Shown here in pieces: positions 9,425 to 21,147 of a DNA stretch of 57,129 nt; position 1 is the stretch's first letter; each line of letters begins with the position of its first letter. Where the stretch lies: the NCBI GenBank assembly GCA_030148225.1, contig JASBTX010000031.1, forward strand, positions 1 through 57,129, in the 5' to 3' direction. The DNA is from Paracoccaceae bacterium (GTDB taxonomy: Bacteria > Pseudomonadota > Alphaproteobacteria > Rhodobacterales > Rhodobacteraceae). The notes beneath the pieces were generated by a model, which was not told where the DNA came from, searched no databases, and saw only the letters and a program-made list of their open reading frames with translations. A program made the position numbers and the translations under genes.

Positions 9425-9882
9425 CCGCGATCATCCACCACTTCAAAGAGGTTGGGCACCGCCGGACAGGGCGTCAGCTCGTTTTCGACCACATCGCTGA
9501 GCCGTGTCTGGTGCAGGAATACATAAACATGCGCCGACAGGCTCTCCCACAGGCGGTTGGTCATGGACTGGGCGCGCGATCCCGACAATCCGCCTGACGC
9601 GCCGGCGCCCGTATGCATGGCGCTGACAGTTTCGTCCACGGCCTCGAGCACATGGGATATCCGGATCTCGTCCGGCCCCTTTGCCAGCTGATAGCCGCCC
9701 CCCGGACCCCGAACCGAGGTAACCAGACCTGCACGCCGCAGGCGGACGAAAAGCTGTTCGAGATAGGGCAATGAAATATCCTGACGCCGGGAAATATCAG
9801 CAAGCGAGGTCGGCCCGCCATCGGCAACCGCCAGATCGGCCAGCGCGACCATGGCATAGCGCCCCTTTGTGCTGAGTTTCAC
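9421..9882 (-). CDS. iscR: IscR-type Rrf2 regulator with a single cysteine
   Basis: A 153-residue Rrf2-family repressor with an N-terminal winged helix (MKLSTKGRYAMVALADLAV, then SLPYLEQLFVRLRRAGLV and the wing RGPGGGYQLA). E. coli IscR binds a [2Fe-2S] cluster through three cysteines near 92-104; here that stretch (TGAGASGGLSGSRAQS) has none, and the only cysteine is C139. Rhodobacteraceae IscR proteins are known to have one cysteine and an unusual cluster ligation, so this fits the group. First gene of the suf operon, with two palindromes 62-96 bp upstream that are probable operators for autorepression. Confidence 0.92.
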   Translation of the reverse strand: MKLSTKGRYAMVALADLAVADGGPTSLADISRRQDISLPYLEQLFVRLRRAGLVTSVRGPGGGYQLAKGPDEIRISHVLEAVDETVSAMHTGAGASGGLSGSRAQSMTNRLWESLSAHVYVFLHQTRLSDVVENELTPCPAVPNLFEVVDDRG

Positions 9883-9943
9883 CGGTCAAACCCCCCAACT
9901 AGATTGACGAAACGAGTTTTGGTGACTACTCCCCCAGCACCCG

Positions 9944-9978
9944 GTTCTGAAAAAATTCAGAACTTAGAATAATTCTAA
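9944..9978 (-). promoter_or_regulatory. Two adjacent palindromes before iscR (Iron-Rhodo-box type)
   Basis: Two inverted repeats stand side by side. 9944-9963 is GTTCTGAA-AAAA-TTCAGAAC with perfect 8-bp arms. 9964-9978 is TTAGAAT-A-ATTCTAA with perfect 7-bp arms. The second fits the Iron-Rhodo-box bound by IscR in Rhodobacteraceae as I recall it. They lie 62-96 bp upstream of iscR and 50-84 bp upstream of the divergent hydrolase gene, so they could control both. Confidence 0.7.
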
Positions 9979-10027
9979 AGTGCTTCCTCCGGCGCGTCAA
10001 GCAAGCGGGGCAGCACCAGACAGTAGG

Positions 10028-10687
10028 ATGCGCATGCCCGAAGTCATTTTTCCCGGCCCCGAAGGCCGGCTCGAAGGCCGCTATCACCCGCAAAAAGAAA
10101 AGGACGCGCCGCTGGCGATCGTGCTTCACCCGCACCCGCAATTCGGCGGAACGATGAACAACCGCGTCGTGTATAACCTGCATTATGCGTTTTTCAACAT
10201 GGGTTTCACGGTTCTCAGGTTCAATTTCCGCGGTGTCGGACGCAGCCAGGGTGAATATGATCAGGGCGTGGGCGAATTGTCGGATGCGGCTTCGGCGCTG
10301 GATTATCTGCAGGCGCTGAACCCCAACTCCAAACATTGCTGGGTGGCGGGATTTTCCTTTGGAGCATGGATCGGCATGCAGGTTCTGATGCGCCGGCCTG
10401 AAATCACCGGCTTTATCTCGGTCGCGCCACCGGCAAATATGTATGATTTCAGCTTTCTCGCGCCCTGCCCCTCATCGGGGCTAATCATCAACGGGATGAA
10501 TGACCGCGTCGCCCCGCCCGCCGACACGCGCGCGCTGGTCGAAAAGCTGCACGAGCAGAAAGGGATTACCATCACCCACGAAGAGGTCGAAGGCGCTGGC
10601 CATTTCTTTGAGGATGATCATCTGGACGCGATGCTGGGATCGGTCCAAAGCTATGTCACGCGCCGGTTGACCGAAACCACGCGCTGA
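10028..10687 (+). CDS. Alpha/beta hydrolase
   Basis: A 219-residue alpha/beta hydrolase of the small bacterial type. The nucleophile elbow is GFSFGAW, the acid is probably the Asp of NGMNDRVAPP and the base the His of GAGHFF near the C-terminus. HPHPQFGGTMNN at about 37-48 is typical of this subfamily. Start at ATG 10028 (MRMPEVIF) or 10034; an open frame further upstream runs through the iscR operator region and is not coding. It is transcribed away from iscR, from the shared control region. Substrate unknown. Confidence 0.85.
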   Translation: MRMPEVIFPGPEGRLEGRYHPQKEKDAPLAIVLHPHPQFGGTMNNRVVYNLHYAFFNMGFTVLRFNFRGVGRSQGEYDQGVGELSDAASALDYLQALNPNSKHCWVAGFSFGAWIGMQVLMRRPEITGFISVAPPANMYDFSFLAPCPSSGLIINGMNDRVAPPADTRALVEKLHEQKGITITHEEVEGAGHFFEDDHLDAMLGSVQSYVTRRLTETTR

Positions 10688-10711
10688 CCATTCATTCGGG
10701 GAGATGACAAT

Positions 10712-10924
10712 ATGAGCGTAGTAGATGAGCTTGCTGATGCGCTTGCCAAGGACGCGATCGAGGCAGCGGATCGGCTTGGGGACGAAGCCCTGATCAATGA
10801 TATGGCCCGTATTTTGGGTGACACGTCCAGCACCTCGCAAGAGGCGTTTCTGACCTCGGTCCGCGTCCGCCAGGCAACATCGCGCGCGCGCCGTTTCCTC
10901 GAAGACAGGATCGCACGCGGCTGA
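10712..10924 (+). CDS. Conserved small helical protein (70 aa)
   Basis: A 70-residue, highly charged, all-helical protein starting MSVVDELADALAKDAIEAAD, with a GGGGAGATGA ribosome site upstream. It lies 24 bp after the hydrolase gene, probably in the same transcript. No domain is recognised. Composition and the good start make it a real gene; the function is unknown. Confidence 0.65.
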   Translation: MSVVDELADALAKDAIEAADRLGDEALINDMARILGDTSSTSQEAFLTSVRVRQATSRARRFLEDRIARG

Positions 10925-10965
10925 ACACAGCGCAGGTACCGGATAACCCAAAGGCTCCAAAGCCC

Positions 10966-11295
10966 ATGCAATTTGTCTATCTGTTCATTGCCGTCATCGC
11001 CGAAACAGTGGGGACATCGGCCATTCAGGCCTCGCAGCAATTCACGCGGTTCTGGCCGTCTGTGGTGGTGGTGATCGGCTTTGCCATCGCCTTCTACTTC
11101 CTCTCGCTCACGCTCAAGACGATGCCGGTGGGCATCATGTACGCGATGTGGTCGGGCCTTGGCATCGTGCTGATCAGCCTGATCGGGCTCTTCGTCTTTG
11201 GTCAGAAGCTCGATCTGCCGGCGCTACTGGGCATGGCGATGATCGTGGCGGGGATCGTGATCATTCACCTGTTTTCAACAACCAGCACGCATTAA
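10966..11295 (+). CDS. SMR-family multidrug efflux protein (EmrE-like)
   Basis: A 109-residue four-helix membrane protein of the small multidrug resistance family. The membrane-embedded glutamate that binds drug and proton in EmrE corresponds to the Glu in IAVIAETVGTSAI (residue 13). The third helix has YAMWSGLGIVLI as in EmrE/QacE proteins. SMR proteins work as antiparallel dimers that swap protons for cationic compounds. It starts 41 bp after the small 70-residue gene. Whether it exports drugs, guanidinium or polyamine-like compounds cannot be told here. Confidence 0.9.
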   Translation: MQFVYLFIAVIAETVGTSAIQASQQFTRFWPSVVVVIGFAIAFYFLSLTLKTMPVGIMYAMWSGLGIVLISLIGLFVFGQKLDLPALLGMAMIVAGIVIIHLFSTTSTH

Positions 11296-11304
11296 CACCA
11301 CCGA

Positions 11305-11514
11305 TTACTGCCCCCTGTTATGCGTTTTGGCGTAAAGTCCGGCGACAATCCGGCTGGCGGTTTTTTCAAAGAGCGCCGGAATGAAGGCGTGAACCAGCGC
11401 GGCAAAACCGGCAAAAAAGAGCAAAGCGGCGAACCTGCCCGCGAACAGCGCGTGTTCGAAATAGCTCTCGTCGACCTTTGCGGGATGCTCGAGGAAAATC
11501 TTGGCAATCATCAT
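11305..11514 (-). CDS. DUF6356-type small membrane protein
   Basis: A 69-residue protein with the opening IFLEHPAKVDESYFEHALFA followed by one or two hydrophobic stretches (about 31-50), a pattern I recall for the DUF6356 family in alphaproteobacteria. Two ATG codons stand in tandem; the second (11511) has the better spacing from AAAGGA. It converges with the SMR gene, with 9 bp between stops. Function unknown. Confidence 0.65.
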   Translation of the reverse strand: MMIAKIFLEHPAKVDESYFEHALFAGRFAALLFFAGFAALVHAFIPALFEKTASRIVAGLYAKTHNRGQ

Positions 11515-11570
11515 GTGTCCTTTCGTTTCCGGCAGACTAGCCCAAGGAGCGTTGGCGTTTTTCCCTATAT

Positions 11571-11606
11571 TTAGAATAATTCCATTGTTTATGTGACAAT
11601 TTCACA
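11571..11606. promoter_or_regulatory. Possible IscR half-site and inverted repeat before the lrp-type gene
   Basis: TTAGAATAATTCCAT at 11571-11585 keeps the left arm of the palindrome in front of iscR but differs at two places in the right arm. Just after it, TGTGACAATTTCACA (11592-11606) is an inverted repeat with 5-bp arms. Both are between two divergent genes. The second may be an autoregulatory site of the Lrp-type protein. Confidence 0.35.
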
Positions 11607-11619
11607 TTATTTTCCAGAT

Positions 11620-12078
11620 ATGGTGGAAATTGATGAAACAGATCGCCGCATCCTGAGACATCTGCAGCGCCAGGCAGACAGTTCGCTGGAATCACTTGGG
11701 GAAATTGTCGGCCTGTCGCGCAACGCCTGCTGGCGGCGCATCCGCGCGATGGAGGAGCGCGGCATCATTACAGGCAGGGTTGCCCTTCTTGATCCGGCCT
11801 CTGTCGGCCTTGGCCAGATGGTGGTGATGCTGATCCGCACATCGCGCCATGGCGGCGCGTGGCTGGATGACTTTGCCGCCGCGACCCGCGCAATCCCGCA
11901 GATCATCAGCGTCTACCGGATGAGTGGCGATCTGGATTACCTGATCCGCGCGCGTGTGCGCGATGTAGCGGATTACGACAGGCTCTATCAGGCACTGATC
12001 CAGCGTATCGAACTGGCCGATGTCTCGGCCAGTTTCGTGATGGAAGAAATCAAGGAAACGACCGAGCTGCCGCTCTGA
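11620..12078 (+). CDS. Lrp/AsnC-family regulator
   Basis: A 152-residue Lrp/AsnC protein: helix-turn-helix at about 5-50 (IDETDRRILRHLQRQADSS then GLSRNACWRRIRAMEERGII) and a C-terminal ligand-binding alpha/beta (RAM) domain with VYRMSGDLDYLIRARVRD. The start is put at ATG 11620, because a GTG start at 11593 would run through an inverted repeat. It is alone on its strand and convergent with the DUF1330 gene. Effector probably an amino acid; the target genes are not evident. Confidence 0.9.
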   Translation: MVEIDETDRRILRHLQRQADSSLESLGEIVGLSRNACWRRIRAMEERGIITGRVALLDPASVGLGQMVVMLIRTSRHGGAWLDDFAAATRAIPQIISVYRMSGDLDYLIRARVRDVADYDRLYQALIQRIELADVSASFVMEEIKETTELPL

Positions 12079-12086
12079 TCGGCCTG

Positions 12087-12377
12087 TCAGACACCTTCGA
12101 CGATGACGTATTCGCGGGTGGATACGCCTTCGGCCAGCGCGAATTTCAGCGCCTCCTGATATTCCGGGCCGTGATAGAACGCCTCGGCCGTTTCGAAATC
12201 GGCAAAGCGGATCACGACATTGCGGGCGCGCTCGGTGCCCTCTTTCTGGGCGAACCTGCCGCCGCGCGCCAGAAATTCTCCGCCGTATTTCTGCACCGCC
12301 GGACCCGCCAGCGCGGCGTATTTTGCGTATTCCTCGGCGTTGTGCACATCGATATGGACCATGCAATAGGCTGCCAT
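12087..12377 (-). CDS. DUF1330 family protein
   Basis: A 96-residue ferredoxin-like-fold protein of the DUF1330 family, a dimeric alpha/beta barrel type. Family marks are MVHIDVHNAEEYAKYAALAG near the start and RFADFETAEAFYHGPEYQEA in the second half. It begins one base after the alaS stop, so it is probably co-transcribed with alaS. No function is established for the family. Confidence 0.85.
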   Translation of the reverse strand: MAAYCMVHIDVHNAEEYAKYAALAGPAVQKYGGEFLARGGRFAQKEGTERARNVVIRFADFETAEAFYHGPEYQEALKFALAEGVSTREYVIVEGV

Positions 12378-12378
12378 G

Positions 12379-15039
12379 TCATCCTCCTATGATCTGTTCA
12401 GCCGCCGCGATGGCGGCGTCGGCATTTGCAGCGTTCGGTCCGCCGCCCTGGGCCATATCGGGCCGCCCGCCGCCGCCCTTGCCGCCCAGTTCCGCAACCG
12501 CGGCCCTGACGATATCCACCGCCGAAATACTGCCCGTCAGATCATCCGTGACACCCGCCGCGACGGCGGCCTTACCGCCAGCATCGGCGATCAGCAGCAC
12601 GACACCCGAACCCAGCGCGGCCTTGTGCTCGTCGATCAGCGGCGGCAGATCCTTGCCCGATACCCCGGCAACAAGCTGCGCGATGAGTTTTGTTCCACCG
12701 ATGTCGCGTATGTCGGGCCCGGACTGACCGCCGCCACCTGACATGGCCAGTTCCCGCCTGAGCTGGGCCACTTCGTTTTGCAGGCTCTTGCGTTCCTCCA
12801 TCAGCGCCCTGACCCGCGCACCCACATCTTCGGGCTGGGCCTTGAGCGCCAGCGAGAGTTCGGCCATGCGATGATCCTGACGGGTGAGATAGTCGAATGC
12901 CGCCGATCCGGTCAGCGCCTCGATCCGGCGCACACCGGCCGAAGAGGCGCTGTCGCCCAGCGTGACAAAGACACCGATATCGCCGGTTTGCTGCACATGG
13001 GTGCCGCCGCATAGTTCGATTGAATAGGTCTGTCCATCCGACCCCTTGCCCGAGTTCGCCTCGATCCCCATCGAAACGACCCGAACCTCATCGCCGTATT
13101 TTTCACCGAAAAGCGCCTGCGCCCCGATGGCGCGCGCATCGTCGGGTGTCATGATCCGGGTCTCGACCGGGCTGTTCTGACGGATATAGGCATTCACCTC
13201 GCCCTCGACCTGCCTGAGCTCGTCCGGCGTAAGCGCCTTGTTATGCGAGAAATCGAACCGCAACCGATCCGCCGCGTTCAGCGAACCGCGCTGCGCCACG
13301 TGATCGCCCAGCGCTTTGCGCAGTGCCTCGTGCATCAGATGGGTCGCCGAGTGGTTCGCGCGGATCTGTGTCCGGCGTTGATGATCGACCGTCAGTTCAG
13401 CGCCCTGCCCCGTGGCAACCTCACCCGCATCTACGGTGGCAACGTGAACGAAAACACCCGCCATCTTGCGGGTATCGGTGATGCGGGCCGTGCCTGTTTC
13501 GGTTTTCAGCACCCCGCCATCACCCACCTGACCGCCGCTTTCGGCGTAAAACGGTGTCTGGTTCAGGACGATCTGTACCGATGATCCAGCTGCCGCGGTT
13601 TCCGTCGGCTTGCCATCGTTGAACATGGCGAGGATCTGGCCTTCGGCGATCTCGGTGTCATAGCCCAGGAAATCGGTGGCACCATGCGTATCGGCCAGAT
13701 CGAACCAGATCGTCGCATCGGCGGTTTCGCCCGATCCTGACCATGCTGCGCGGGCCTTGGCTTTTTGTGCCGCCATGGCCTGATCGAACCCGTCCGTATC
13801 GACGCCGCGCCCTTTTTCGCGCAGTGCATCCTGCGTCAGATCCAGTGGAAACCCATATGTGTCATAAAGCCTGAACGCGGCCGCGCCATCCAGATCGGTG
13901 CCTTCTGGCAGGCGCGACACCTCGTCATCCAAGAGCTTCAGCCCACGCTCCAATGTCTGTTTGAAGCGCGTTTCCTCAAGTTTCAGCGTCTCTTCGATCA
14001 GCGCTTGTGCCTGCCCGAGTTCGGGATAGGCGGCGCCCATCTGGCTGACCAGGGCCGGGACAAGTTGATGCATCACCGGATCGCGCGCACCCAAGAGATG
14101 GGCATGGCGCATGGCGCGCCGCATGATCCGGCGCAACACATAGCCGCGCCCGTCATTAGCGGGCATGACCCCGTCGGCAATCAGGAATGAGGTCGAGCGC
14201 AGATGATCGGCAATGACGCGGTGATGCGTCTTACCCGGCCCGTCGGGATCTGTTGAGGTCACGTTTGCCGAGGCCTCGATCAGCGCGCGGATGACATCGG
14301 TTGCATAGTTGTCATTCGTACCCTGCAAAAGCGCAGCCACCCGCTCGATCCCCATGCCGGTATCGATCGACTGGTTGGGCAGTTCGGTGCGCGATCCGTC
14401 CTCGAACTGTTCATATTGCATGAAGACAAGGTTCCAGATTTCGACGAACCGGTCGCCATCCTCTTCCGGTGATCCCGGAGGCCCGCCCCAGATATGATCA
14501 CCGTGGTCATAGAAAATCTCGGATGACGGGCCACAGGGGCCGGTTGGCCCCATCATCCAGAAATTGTCATCCGTGGCGATGCGGATGATCCGCTCATCGG
14601 GAAGGCCCGCCACCTTTTTCCAGATCTCCGCCGCCTCGTCATCGGTGTGATAGACCGTCACGACCAGCTTGTCCTTCGCGATGCCCAACTCTTTGGTCAC
14701 CATGTCCCATGCAAAGGGGATCGCGTCCTGTTTGAAGTAATCGCCAAAGCTGAAATTGCCCAGCATCTCGAAAAACGTGTGGTGGCGCATCGTGTAGCCG
14801 ACATTGTCGAGGTCATTGTGCTTGCCACCCGCGCGCACGCATTTCTGGGCCGTTGTCGCCCGCTTGTAGTCACGCGTCTCGACGCCGGTAAAAAGGTTCT
14901 TGAACTGCACCATGCCGGAATTGGCAAACATCAGCGTCGGATCGTTGCGCGGCACCAGAGGAGAGCTGGCCACGACCTCGTGGCCATGGCCTGCGAAATA
15001 ATTCAGAAAAGAGGTGCGGATATCGTTTAAGCCGGGCAT
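12379..15039 (-). CDS. alaS: Alanyl-tRNA synthetase
   Basis: An 886-residue AlaRS, full length. The class II catalytic domain starts [20 protein letters not shown] and includes [11 protein letters not shown]. The editing domain carries the zinc/active-site motif HSATH (about residue 565) and CGGTHV (about 665). A coiled region and the C-terminal DHHA1/C-Ala domain follow ([13 protein letters not shown]). It charges tRNA-Ala and edits mischarged Ser and Gly. It follows recA in the same direction but is separated by a terminator, so it has its own promoter. Confidence 0.98.
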   Translation of the reverse strand: MPGLNDIRTSFLNYFAGHGHEVVASSPLVPRNDPTLMFANSGMVQFKNLFTGVETRDYKRATTAQKCVRAGGKHNDLDNVGYTMRHHTFFEMLGNFSFGDYFKQDAIPFAWDMVTKELGIAKDKLVVTVYHTDDEAAEIWKKVAGLPDERIIRIATDDNFWMMGPTGPCGPSSEIFYDHGDHIWGGPPGSPEEDGDRFVEIWNLVFMQYEQFEDGSRTELPNQSIDTGMGIERVAALLQGTNDNYATDVIRALIEASANVTSTDPDGPGKTHHRVIADHLRSTSFLIADGVMPANDGRGYVLRRIMRRAMRHAHLLGARDPVMHQLVPALVSQMGAAYPELGQAQALIEETLKLEETRFKQTLERGLKLLDDEVSRLPEGTDLDGAAAFRLYDTYGFPLDLTQDALREKGRGVDTDGFDQAMAAQKAKARAAWSGSGETADATIWFDLADTHGATDFLGYDTEIAEGQILAMFNDGKPTETAAAGSSVQIVLNQTPFYAESGGQVGDGGVLKTETGTARITDTRKMAGVFVHVATVDAGEVATGQGAELTVDHQRRTQIRANHSATHLMHEALRKALGDHVAQRGSLNAADRLRFDFSHNKALTPDELRQVEGEVNAYIRQNSPVETRIMTPDDARAIGAQALFGEKYGDEVRVVSMGIEANSGKGSDGQTYSIELCGGTHVQQTGDIGVFVTLGDSASSAGVRRIEALTGSAAFDYLTRQDHRMAELSLALKAQPEDVGARVRALMEERKSLQNEVAQLRRELAMSGGGGQSGPDIRDIGGTKLIAQLVAGVSGKDLPPLIDEHKAALGSGVVLLIADAGGKAAVAAGVTDDLTGSISAVDIVRAAVAELGGKGGGGRPDMAQGGGPNAANADAAIAAAEQIIGG

Positions 15040-15111
15040 CGGACATCTGTCTTTCGGTGATCAGTGTTTGCGGAGGTTTATATCCGCCTGAAAGGGGTGT
15101 CCACAGCCAAG

Positions 15112-15135
15112 AAAAAGCCGGGGACAGGCCCCGGC
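15112..15135 (-). terminator. Rho-independent terminator after recA
   Basis: On the minus strand a 7-bp GC stem (GCCGGGG with CCCCGGC, loop CCTGT) is followed at once by five T. It stands 24-47 bp after the recA stop and before alaS. Confidence 0.85.
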
Positions 15136-15158
15136 CTCTGCTTCATATGTCGGCCGGT

Positions 15159-16238
<1,080 letters not shown>

Positions 16239-16288
16239 GTTTCCTGTTCCTTATTTCACACGCCCATCGGGGCGGCAATGCTGCATTT

Positions 16289-16303
16289 GTTCGCCTCTTG
16301 TTC
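16289..16303 (-). promoter_or_regulatory. LexA box (SOS box) of recA
   Basis: GTTC-GCCTCTT-GTTC is an exact match to the alphaproteobacterial LexA site GTTC-N7-GTTC, 51 bp before the recA start. The second GTTC is also part of an inverted repeat, TTGTTCTC (16298-16305) with GAGAACAA (16326-16333). Confidence 0.85.
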
Positions 16304-16417
16304 TCAAATCTTATGAGAATAAAAAGAGAACAAATCAAGCTGAATTTTCGTGAATCTGACGGTGACCGGCAGGGGTTAAGGAATGATTACGAAGCCCGAT
16401 TTCGGCGTAGTCGATTG

Positions 16418-18154
16418 TTATTTATCGATATTATCATGCTGCGCAGGCTCAAGAATCCGGTGCACGGCATCCGTCAGCGCCGAAAGAGAAAAGGGTTTGG
16501 CCAGAAATATCGAATTCGGCACCTCTGCCTGATCGATTTCAAAGGATTCCTCGGCATAGCCTGACATGAAAATCGTCCGGGCATCGGGGCGGGTTTTCAG
16601 CGCTTTTCTCACCCATCCGGGCCCGTCCAGACCGGGCATGATCACATCCGTCAGAAAGAGATCGACACAAAGCGCCGGATCGGCGAGATGTTCCAACGCC
16701 TCTTCGGCATTTGCCGCCTCGATCACGTGATAGCCCCGCAACCTCAGCGCGCGGGAAGCAAAGGCGCGCACCGGCCCTTCATCCTCGACCAGCAGTATCC
16801 GGGCGTCAGCGGTGACAGGGCCTTGAGGTGCCGGGCGATTCTCGGGGCGGATCGCGGGTTCTGCGGGGCCCTGATAGGCCGGCAGCATAATCTCGAACGC
16901 GGTACCCTGACCCGGCTCGCTACTGACAAAGACAAAGCCGCCCGTCTGTTTGACGATGCCGTAAACCGTCGACAGGCCCAGACCGGTGCCCTCACCCGTT
17001 TTTTTTGTGGTGTAGAAAGGTTCGAAAATCTGGCTGATATGGTCGGGGCTGATCCCGCACCCGTCGTCGGTGACAAAAATCGAGACATAGCGCCCTGCCG
17101 GTACGGTGGCACGGCTGCGCCGCAGCGGTTTGGCAAGGCTCGTATTCTTGGTTGCGATGGTGATGACGCCGCCTGCCCCGTTCAGGGCATCGCGGGCATT
17201 GACCACCAGATTCATCACCACCTGCTCGAGCTGGCGCTTGTCCGCGCGCACCGGATCCACGTCGAACCCGTACGAGAATTCCAGATTTACCGGCTCTCCG
17301 ACCAGACGGTTCAACAGATGGGTCAGATCCGACAGCACCTCGTGCAGGTCCAGCCGTTCAGGCCGGAGGTTCTGCTTGCGCGAGAAGGCCAGCAATTGCT
17401 CAACGAGGCCTGCTGCCCGGTTGGCGTTCTGGTGAATTTGCTGAAGCTCACCAAAATCCTGATCCGAGGGGTCATGGCGCAGCAGCAAGAGGTCACAATG
17501 CCCCGATATGGCCGTCAGCAGATTGTTGAAGTCATGCGCAACCCCACCGGCAAGCTGTCCGATCGCCTGCATTTTCTGGGACTGAACGAACTGCGCCTCC
17601 AGCGTCTTGAGTTCGGTCGCGTCATTCATCACGGCGATCAGCTGCTTGCGACCGTTGAACTCTGCCTTGTCCAGCACGACCTGCACGAATATGTCGTGAT
17701 CGGGCCGGGCCACGCGGACAACTTCGGCTTTGCCCAAACCGTGCCCCTTGACCGCCTGAGCAAGCCAGTCATGCGGCGACCGGCCAAGCCCGGCGACCAG
17801 CGACGCGAATGATTTACCCCTCACCGCCTTGGCGCCAAGCAGGGACCGCGCCGTCTGGTTGAGCCGCAGGATGCGGCCCTGCCGATCCAGGCTGAGCACC
17901 GCCACCGGCAAGTCCTCGAGCGGGATTTCATCATGCACCCGGCGCGCTGCCGACGTCGTCCCCGCAAGTTCCGACACCAGCGCAACAAGAGACATTGCCG
18001 AAACCGCACTTGCGGCGACCACAAGGGCACCCCGCAAGGGAGCTGCGTCAACATACAGGCTGAGCCCCAGCAGGGCCAGGCCGAGCACCGCCGCCGCGAC
18101 CGCCCCAAAACGGCGATCAAGGCTGCGCGCAGTTGTAAGGTTGAAATGGGTCAT
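16418..18154 (-). CDS. cckA: CckA-type hybrid histidine kinase
   Basis: A 578-residue hybrid kinase: two membrane segments (about 15-34 and 40-60), one PAS domain (about 75-180), a HisKA domain with phospho-acceptor H207 in GVAHDFNNLLTAI, an HATPase domain (N box N315, DDGCGI at 363, GTGLGLS at 389) and a C-terminal receiver with phospho-acceptor D503 in LTDVIMPGLDG. The H-box GVAHDFNNLLTAI and order match CckA, which feeds the ChpT-CtrA relay in alphaproteobacteria. Caulobacter CckA is longer and has two PAS domains. A CtrA box lies 55 bp upstream, and recA follows, as in related genomes. Confidence 0.92.
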   Translation of the reverse strand: MTHFNLTTARSLDRRFGAVAAAVLGLALLGLSLYVDAAPLRGALVVAASAVSAMSLVALVSELAGTTSAARRVHDEIPLEDLPVAVLSLDRQGRILRLNQTARSLLGAKAVRGKSFASLVAGLGRSPHDWLAQAVKGHGLGKAEVVRVARPDHDIFVQVVLDKAEFNGRKQLIAVMNDATELKTLEAQFVQSQKMQAIGQLAGGVAHDFNNLLTAISGHCDLLLLRHDPSDQDFGELQQIHQNANRAAGLVEQLLAFSRKQNLRPERLDLHEVLSDLTHLLNRLVGEPVNLEFSYGFDVDPVRADKRQLEQVVMNLVVNARDALNGAGGVITIATKNTSLAKPLRRSRATVPAGRYVSIFVTDDGCGISPDHISQIFEPFYTTKKTGEGTGLGLSTVYGIVKQTGGFVFVSSEPGQGTAFEIMLPAYQGPAEPAIRPENRPAPQGPVTADARILLVEDEGPVRAFASRALRLRGYHVIEAANAEEALEHLADPALCVDLFLTDVIMPGLDGPGWVRKALKTRPDARTIFMSGYAEESFEIDQAEVPNSIFLAKPFSLSALTDAVHRILEPAQHDNIDK

Positions 18155-18208
18155 TCGGGAACCATCCAGCCAATCCAGATTTGTCCCACCACGATCACAT
18201 CCCGCCCT

Positions 18209-18223
18209 TTAATACATCATTAA
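18209..18223 (-). promoter_or_regulatory. CtrA box upstream of cckA
   Basis: TTAA-TACATCA-TTAA is a perfect match to the CtrA consensus TTAA-N7-TTAA, 55 bp before the cckA start. CtrA control of cckA would close a feedback loop. The site is symmetric, so it could also touch a promoter reading the other way. Confidence 0.6.
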
Positions 18224-18248
18224 CGGGCGTACGTAAACAATAATCTAT

Positions 18249-19451
18249 CTAAGGTTGTATTTCGGGTTTTCGCAAAACGGCAACGTAAAATCCGTCCCCC
18301 CCCTCCAGCGGCGTAAACTGGCGTGCGTTGATCACATGCCAACTGTCACCCTGTATTCCGGAGCGATCCGCGGCCTGATCCCGCAGGAAACGGTCGATCT
18401 GATCACCATTTTCAGCGGGCAAGAGCGAACATGTGGCATAGGCCAGCACGCCACCCGGCGCCACCAACCCCGATGCCCGCGCCAGAATATCCCGCTGAGT
18501 GTCGATATAAGCCTCGAGCTTACCGGGTGTCAGTGCCCATTTCCCCTCGGGGTCGCGCCGCCATGATCCGCTGCCTGAACAGGGTGCATCGCAGAGCACG
18601 AGGTCAAATGCGGCCTCTGCCCCCATCCGCTCGGGCGCGATCATCCGGATCGCGGCCCCGGCGCGGCGCGCACGCTCGGGCAGATCGCGCATCCGGGCCG
18701 GCGCGATGTCATGGGCATGAACTGGCGAACCTGTACGCGCGGCTATCGCCAGGCTCTTGCCGCCGCCACCGGCGCAATAATCAAGCACGCGTTGGCCGGG
18801 CGCGAGCGGCAACGCATCGACAACCGCCTGCGATGCGGCGTCCTGCAACTCGACCTGACCTTCCTGATAGGCGGTCGCGCGTTGAATCTGCCGCGCGCCA
18901 GCCGTGACCTGCAGTGCCGTGTCCGACAGGGGATGCGCCACAGCGACGATGCCTTCCCTAGCCAGCGCGCGCACCGCGTCGTCACGGACCGCACGCGCCA
19001 GATTGACCCTCAGGAATACCGGTGCGCGGCTTTGCATCAGGCCCAGTATATCCGCCGCACGGGTGCCATAGGCGGCCTCGAAACGGGGCCAGAGCCATTT
19101 CGGGCAGTCCAGCGAGACAGGGGGATGCGGGCGGTCGGGAACCACCCGTTCGGCGGGTTCCAGTACGGATGGCGCATAGCCGATGCCCGAAAACACGTCC
19201 TCGGGCGCTTCTCCCCGCGCGCGCAAAAGGCCGAGGATCAGCTGGCGGCCCGTCGTGCCGCCGCCCAGAGCTGCCGCTGACGCGCGGCGGCGCAGAACAT
19301 CAAAGACATGATCGCGAATGGCGGCCCGATCCTTGGACCCGGCATAGCGATTGGCGCGTGACCAGCCCGACAAAGCCGCCTCGGCGCGGTCGCCTGCGTT
19401 CATGCGATCCAGCACCGCAATTGCGGCCCCGTAACGCGCCGCCGGCGTCAT
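18249..19451 (-). CDS. RsmB-type RNA cytosine-C5 methyltransferase
   Basis: A 400-residue SAM-dependent methyltransferase of the RsmB/NOP2 family. The N-terminal part (about 1-130) is helical, NusB-like, the catalytic part follows. SAM-binding motif I is LDYCAGGGGKSLAIAA; the two catalytic cysteines are in motif IV CDAPCSGSGSWRRDPEGKW and motif VI ATCSLLPAENGDQI. It likely makes m5C in 16S rRNA, but the exact base is not certain since related enzymes use other sites. It begins 24 bp after the guaB stop on the same strand and is probably co-transcribed. Confidence 0.88.
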   Translation of the reverse strand: MTPAARYGAAIAVLDRMNAGDRAEAALSGWSRANRYAGSKDRAAIRDHVFDVLRRRASAAALGGGTTGRQLILGLLRARGEAPEDVFSGIGYAPSVLEPAERVVPDRPHPPVSLDCPKWLWPRFEAAYGTRAADILGLMQSRAPVFLRVNLARAVRDDAVRALAREGIVAVAHPLSDTALQVTAGARQIQRATAYQEGQVELQDAASQAVVDALPLAPGQRVLDYCAGGGGKSLAIAARTGSPVHAHDIAPARMRDLPERARRAGAAIRMIAPERMGAEAAFDLVLCDAPCSGSGSWRRDPEGKWALTPGKLEAYIDTQRDILARASGLVAPGGVLAYATCSLLPAENGDQIDRFLRDQAADRSGIQGDSWHVINARQFTPLEGGDGFYVAVLRKPEIQP

Positions 19452-19475
19452 GCCCCCGCCCCGGTGTGGCGCGAC

Positions 19476-21147
<1,672 letters not shown>

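Noticed and set aside
11592..11606. CRP/FNR-type site TGTGA-N5-TCACA
   Set aside because: Spacing is 5 rather than 6 for CRP, and the core is not that of FNR (TTGAT-N4-ATCAA); kept only as a possible Lrp operator.
16688..17812. 374-codon open frame opposite cckA
   Set aside because: Antisense shadow of a kinase gene whose own motifs are all intact.
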